DNA from: Treponema sp.
Lineage (GTDB): Bacteria; Spirochaetota; Spirochaetia; Treponematales; Breznakiellaceae
DNA length: 7,757 bases
Assembly: GCA_031273835.1 (NCBI GenBank)
Contig: JAISRD010000220.1
Coordinates: forward strand, 1-7,757
Direction of reading: 5' to 3'
Shown here: one piece after another, positions 7,265 to 7,757 of the stretch
Position numbering within the stretch: the stretch's first letter is position 1
How the letters are laid out: each line of letters begins with the position of its first letter
Program-made: the position numbers and the translations under genes
The notes under the pieces: model-generated
What the model was told of the DNA's origin: nothing
The model's input: the letters and a program-made list of their open reading frames with translations, nothing else
Database searches by the model: none

Positions 7265-7757
7265 GGGCCCCCGCCGTTTCGGCCGGTCTTTTTCCGTTTA
7301 ACCTGGAATTTTCAGGCAATCCCCCCGCCGCGCGCTTTCCCTTTATCTTTGACGGCAGGCCGGTGGAGACCCTGCCCGGCGGCCGCCCCGCCCCCCGCTG
7401 CGCCGTATCGGGCCGCGCCGCCGGGGATATGCGTTACGATCCGGCCCTTCCGTCGGAAAGAAGGGAAGCTTTTTTCCGTTCCTTGGGGATAGATAAATCT
7501 TGTCTTTACAGCCTGGTACAGGTACATTCCCGGACCGTGTTTACCCTGGGAAGCCCCGCCGGGGAATCGTCCGCCGGGCGATCCGCAAGGCAGTCTGCCC
7601 GCCTTCCCCCGCCGGAAGTTTTTTCCCGTGAGGGGGACGGTATGGTGAGTTTCGCCCCGTCCCCCTGCCTTGCCGTAACCGCCGCCGACTGCCTCCCCGT
7701 CTTTCTGCTTGATACCCAATCGGGGGCCCTGGCGGTTCTTCATTCGGGGTGGAGGGG
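7261..7757 (+). CDS. pgeF: PgeF/YfiH laccase-domain protein (5' part, runs off the right edge)
   Basis: PgeF/YfiH proteins are cytoplasmic zinc enzymes of the laccase-domain (Cu-oxidase 4) family. Reported activities include purine nucleoside phosphorolysis/deamination and, in E. coli, removal of mis-incorporated residues from peptidoglycan precursors. The open frame starts at GTG 7261, inside the GTGA overlap with the preceding stop, and continues 165 codons to the edge. The family hallmarks are VQVHSRTV with H89, TAADCLPVFLLD with C144, and AVLHSGWRG with H161. These are the expected zinc-site residues. Cys-to-His spacing (17) is as in E. coli YfiH, while the first His-to-Cys distance (55) is longer than the 36 I recall for E. 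coli. The intervening stretch is Ser/Ala/Pro-rich, consistent with an inserted loop. GGAAG at 7249-7253 may serve as ribosome binding site. The sequence is very G+C-rich. The C-terminal third or so is missing. Confidence 0.88.
   Translation, partial: MRAPAVSAGLFPFNLEFSGNPPAARFPFIFDGRPVETLPGGRPAPRCAVSGRAAGDMRYDPALPSERREAFFRSLGIDKSCLYSLVQVHSRTVFTLGSPAGESSAGRSARQSARLPPPEVFSREGDGMVSFAPSPCLAVTAADCLPVFLLDTQSGALAVLHSGWR

Overview
The window is ordinary bacterial chromosome carrying a heat-shock chaperone operon. It reads like a spirochaete, most likely a Treponema-group species. The reasons are a 567-residue protein resembling an uncharacterised, apparently Treponema-restricted family, a tRNA without an encoded CCA end, and moderately G+C-rich codon use. 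The genus is inferred from protein character, not from a database match.

Layout. Positions 1-909 (minus strand) hold the first 303 residues of a LicC-like sugar/choline-phosphate-type nucleotidyltransferase. It runs off the left edge, apparently into a fused PLP-dependent aminotransferase domain. Positions 910-1205 are a divergent intergenic region: a good promoter faces left, two weaker candidate promoters face right toward grpE, and a G+C-rich patch of small dyads and a repeated octamer lies between them. Positions 1206-5108 (plus strand) are grpE-dnaK-dnaJ, closely spaced and all apparently intact. Positions 5109-5560 have no protein gene. They hold a short tandem repeat, a sigma70-type promoter, a potentially structured leader, a complete tRNA-Glu (anticodon CTC), and a promoter whose expected start point falls almost on the ATG of the next gene. 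Positions 5561-7264 encode the uncharacterised 567-residue protein. It overlaps by four bases (GTGA) the start of a pgeF/yfiH multicopper-oxidase-like (laccase-domain) gene, which runs off the right edge.

How the genes work together. GrpE, DnaK and DnaJ form the complete Hsp70 machine: DnaJ delivers clients and stimulates ATP hydrolysis, and GrpE exchanges nucleotide. No CIRCE operator or hrcA gene is visible, so the heat-shock control is not the HrcA type as far as this window shows. The unknown protein and PgeF look translationally coupled and probably form a second transcription unit. The left-hand nucleotidyltransferase belongs to a separate, probably cell-surface or phosphonate-related locus and is visibly more A+T-rich than the chaperone genes.

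I found no mobile element, CRISPR array or defence system. The items most worth a second look are the nucleotidyltransferase-aminotransferase fusion, the leaderless-looking unknown gene coupled to pgeF, and the structured leader ahead of the tRNA.
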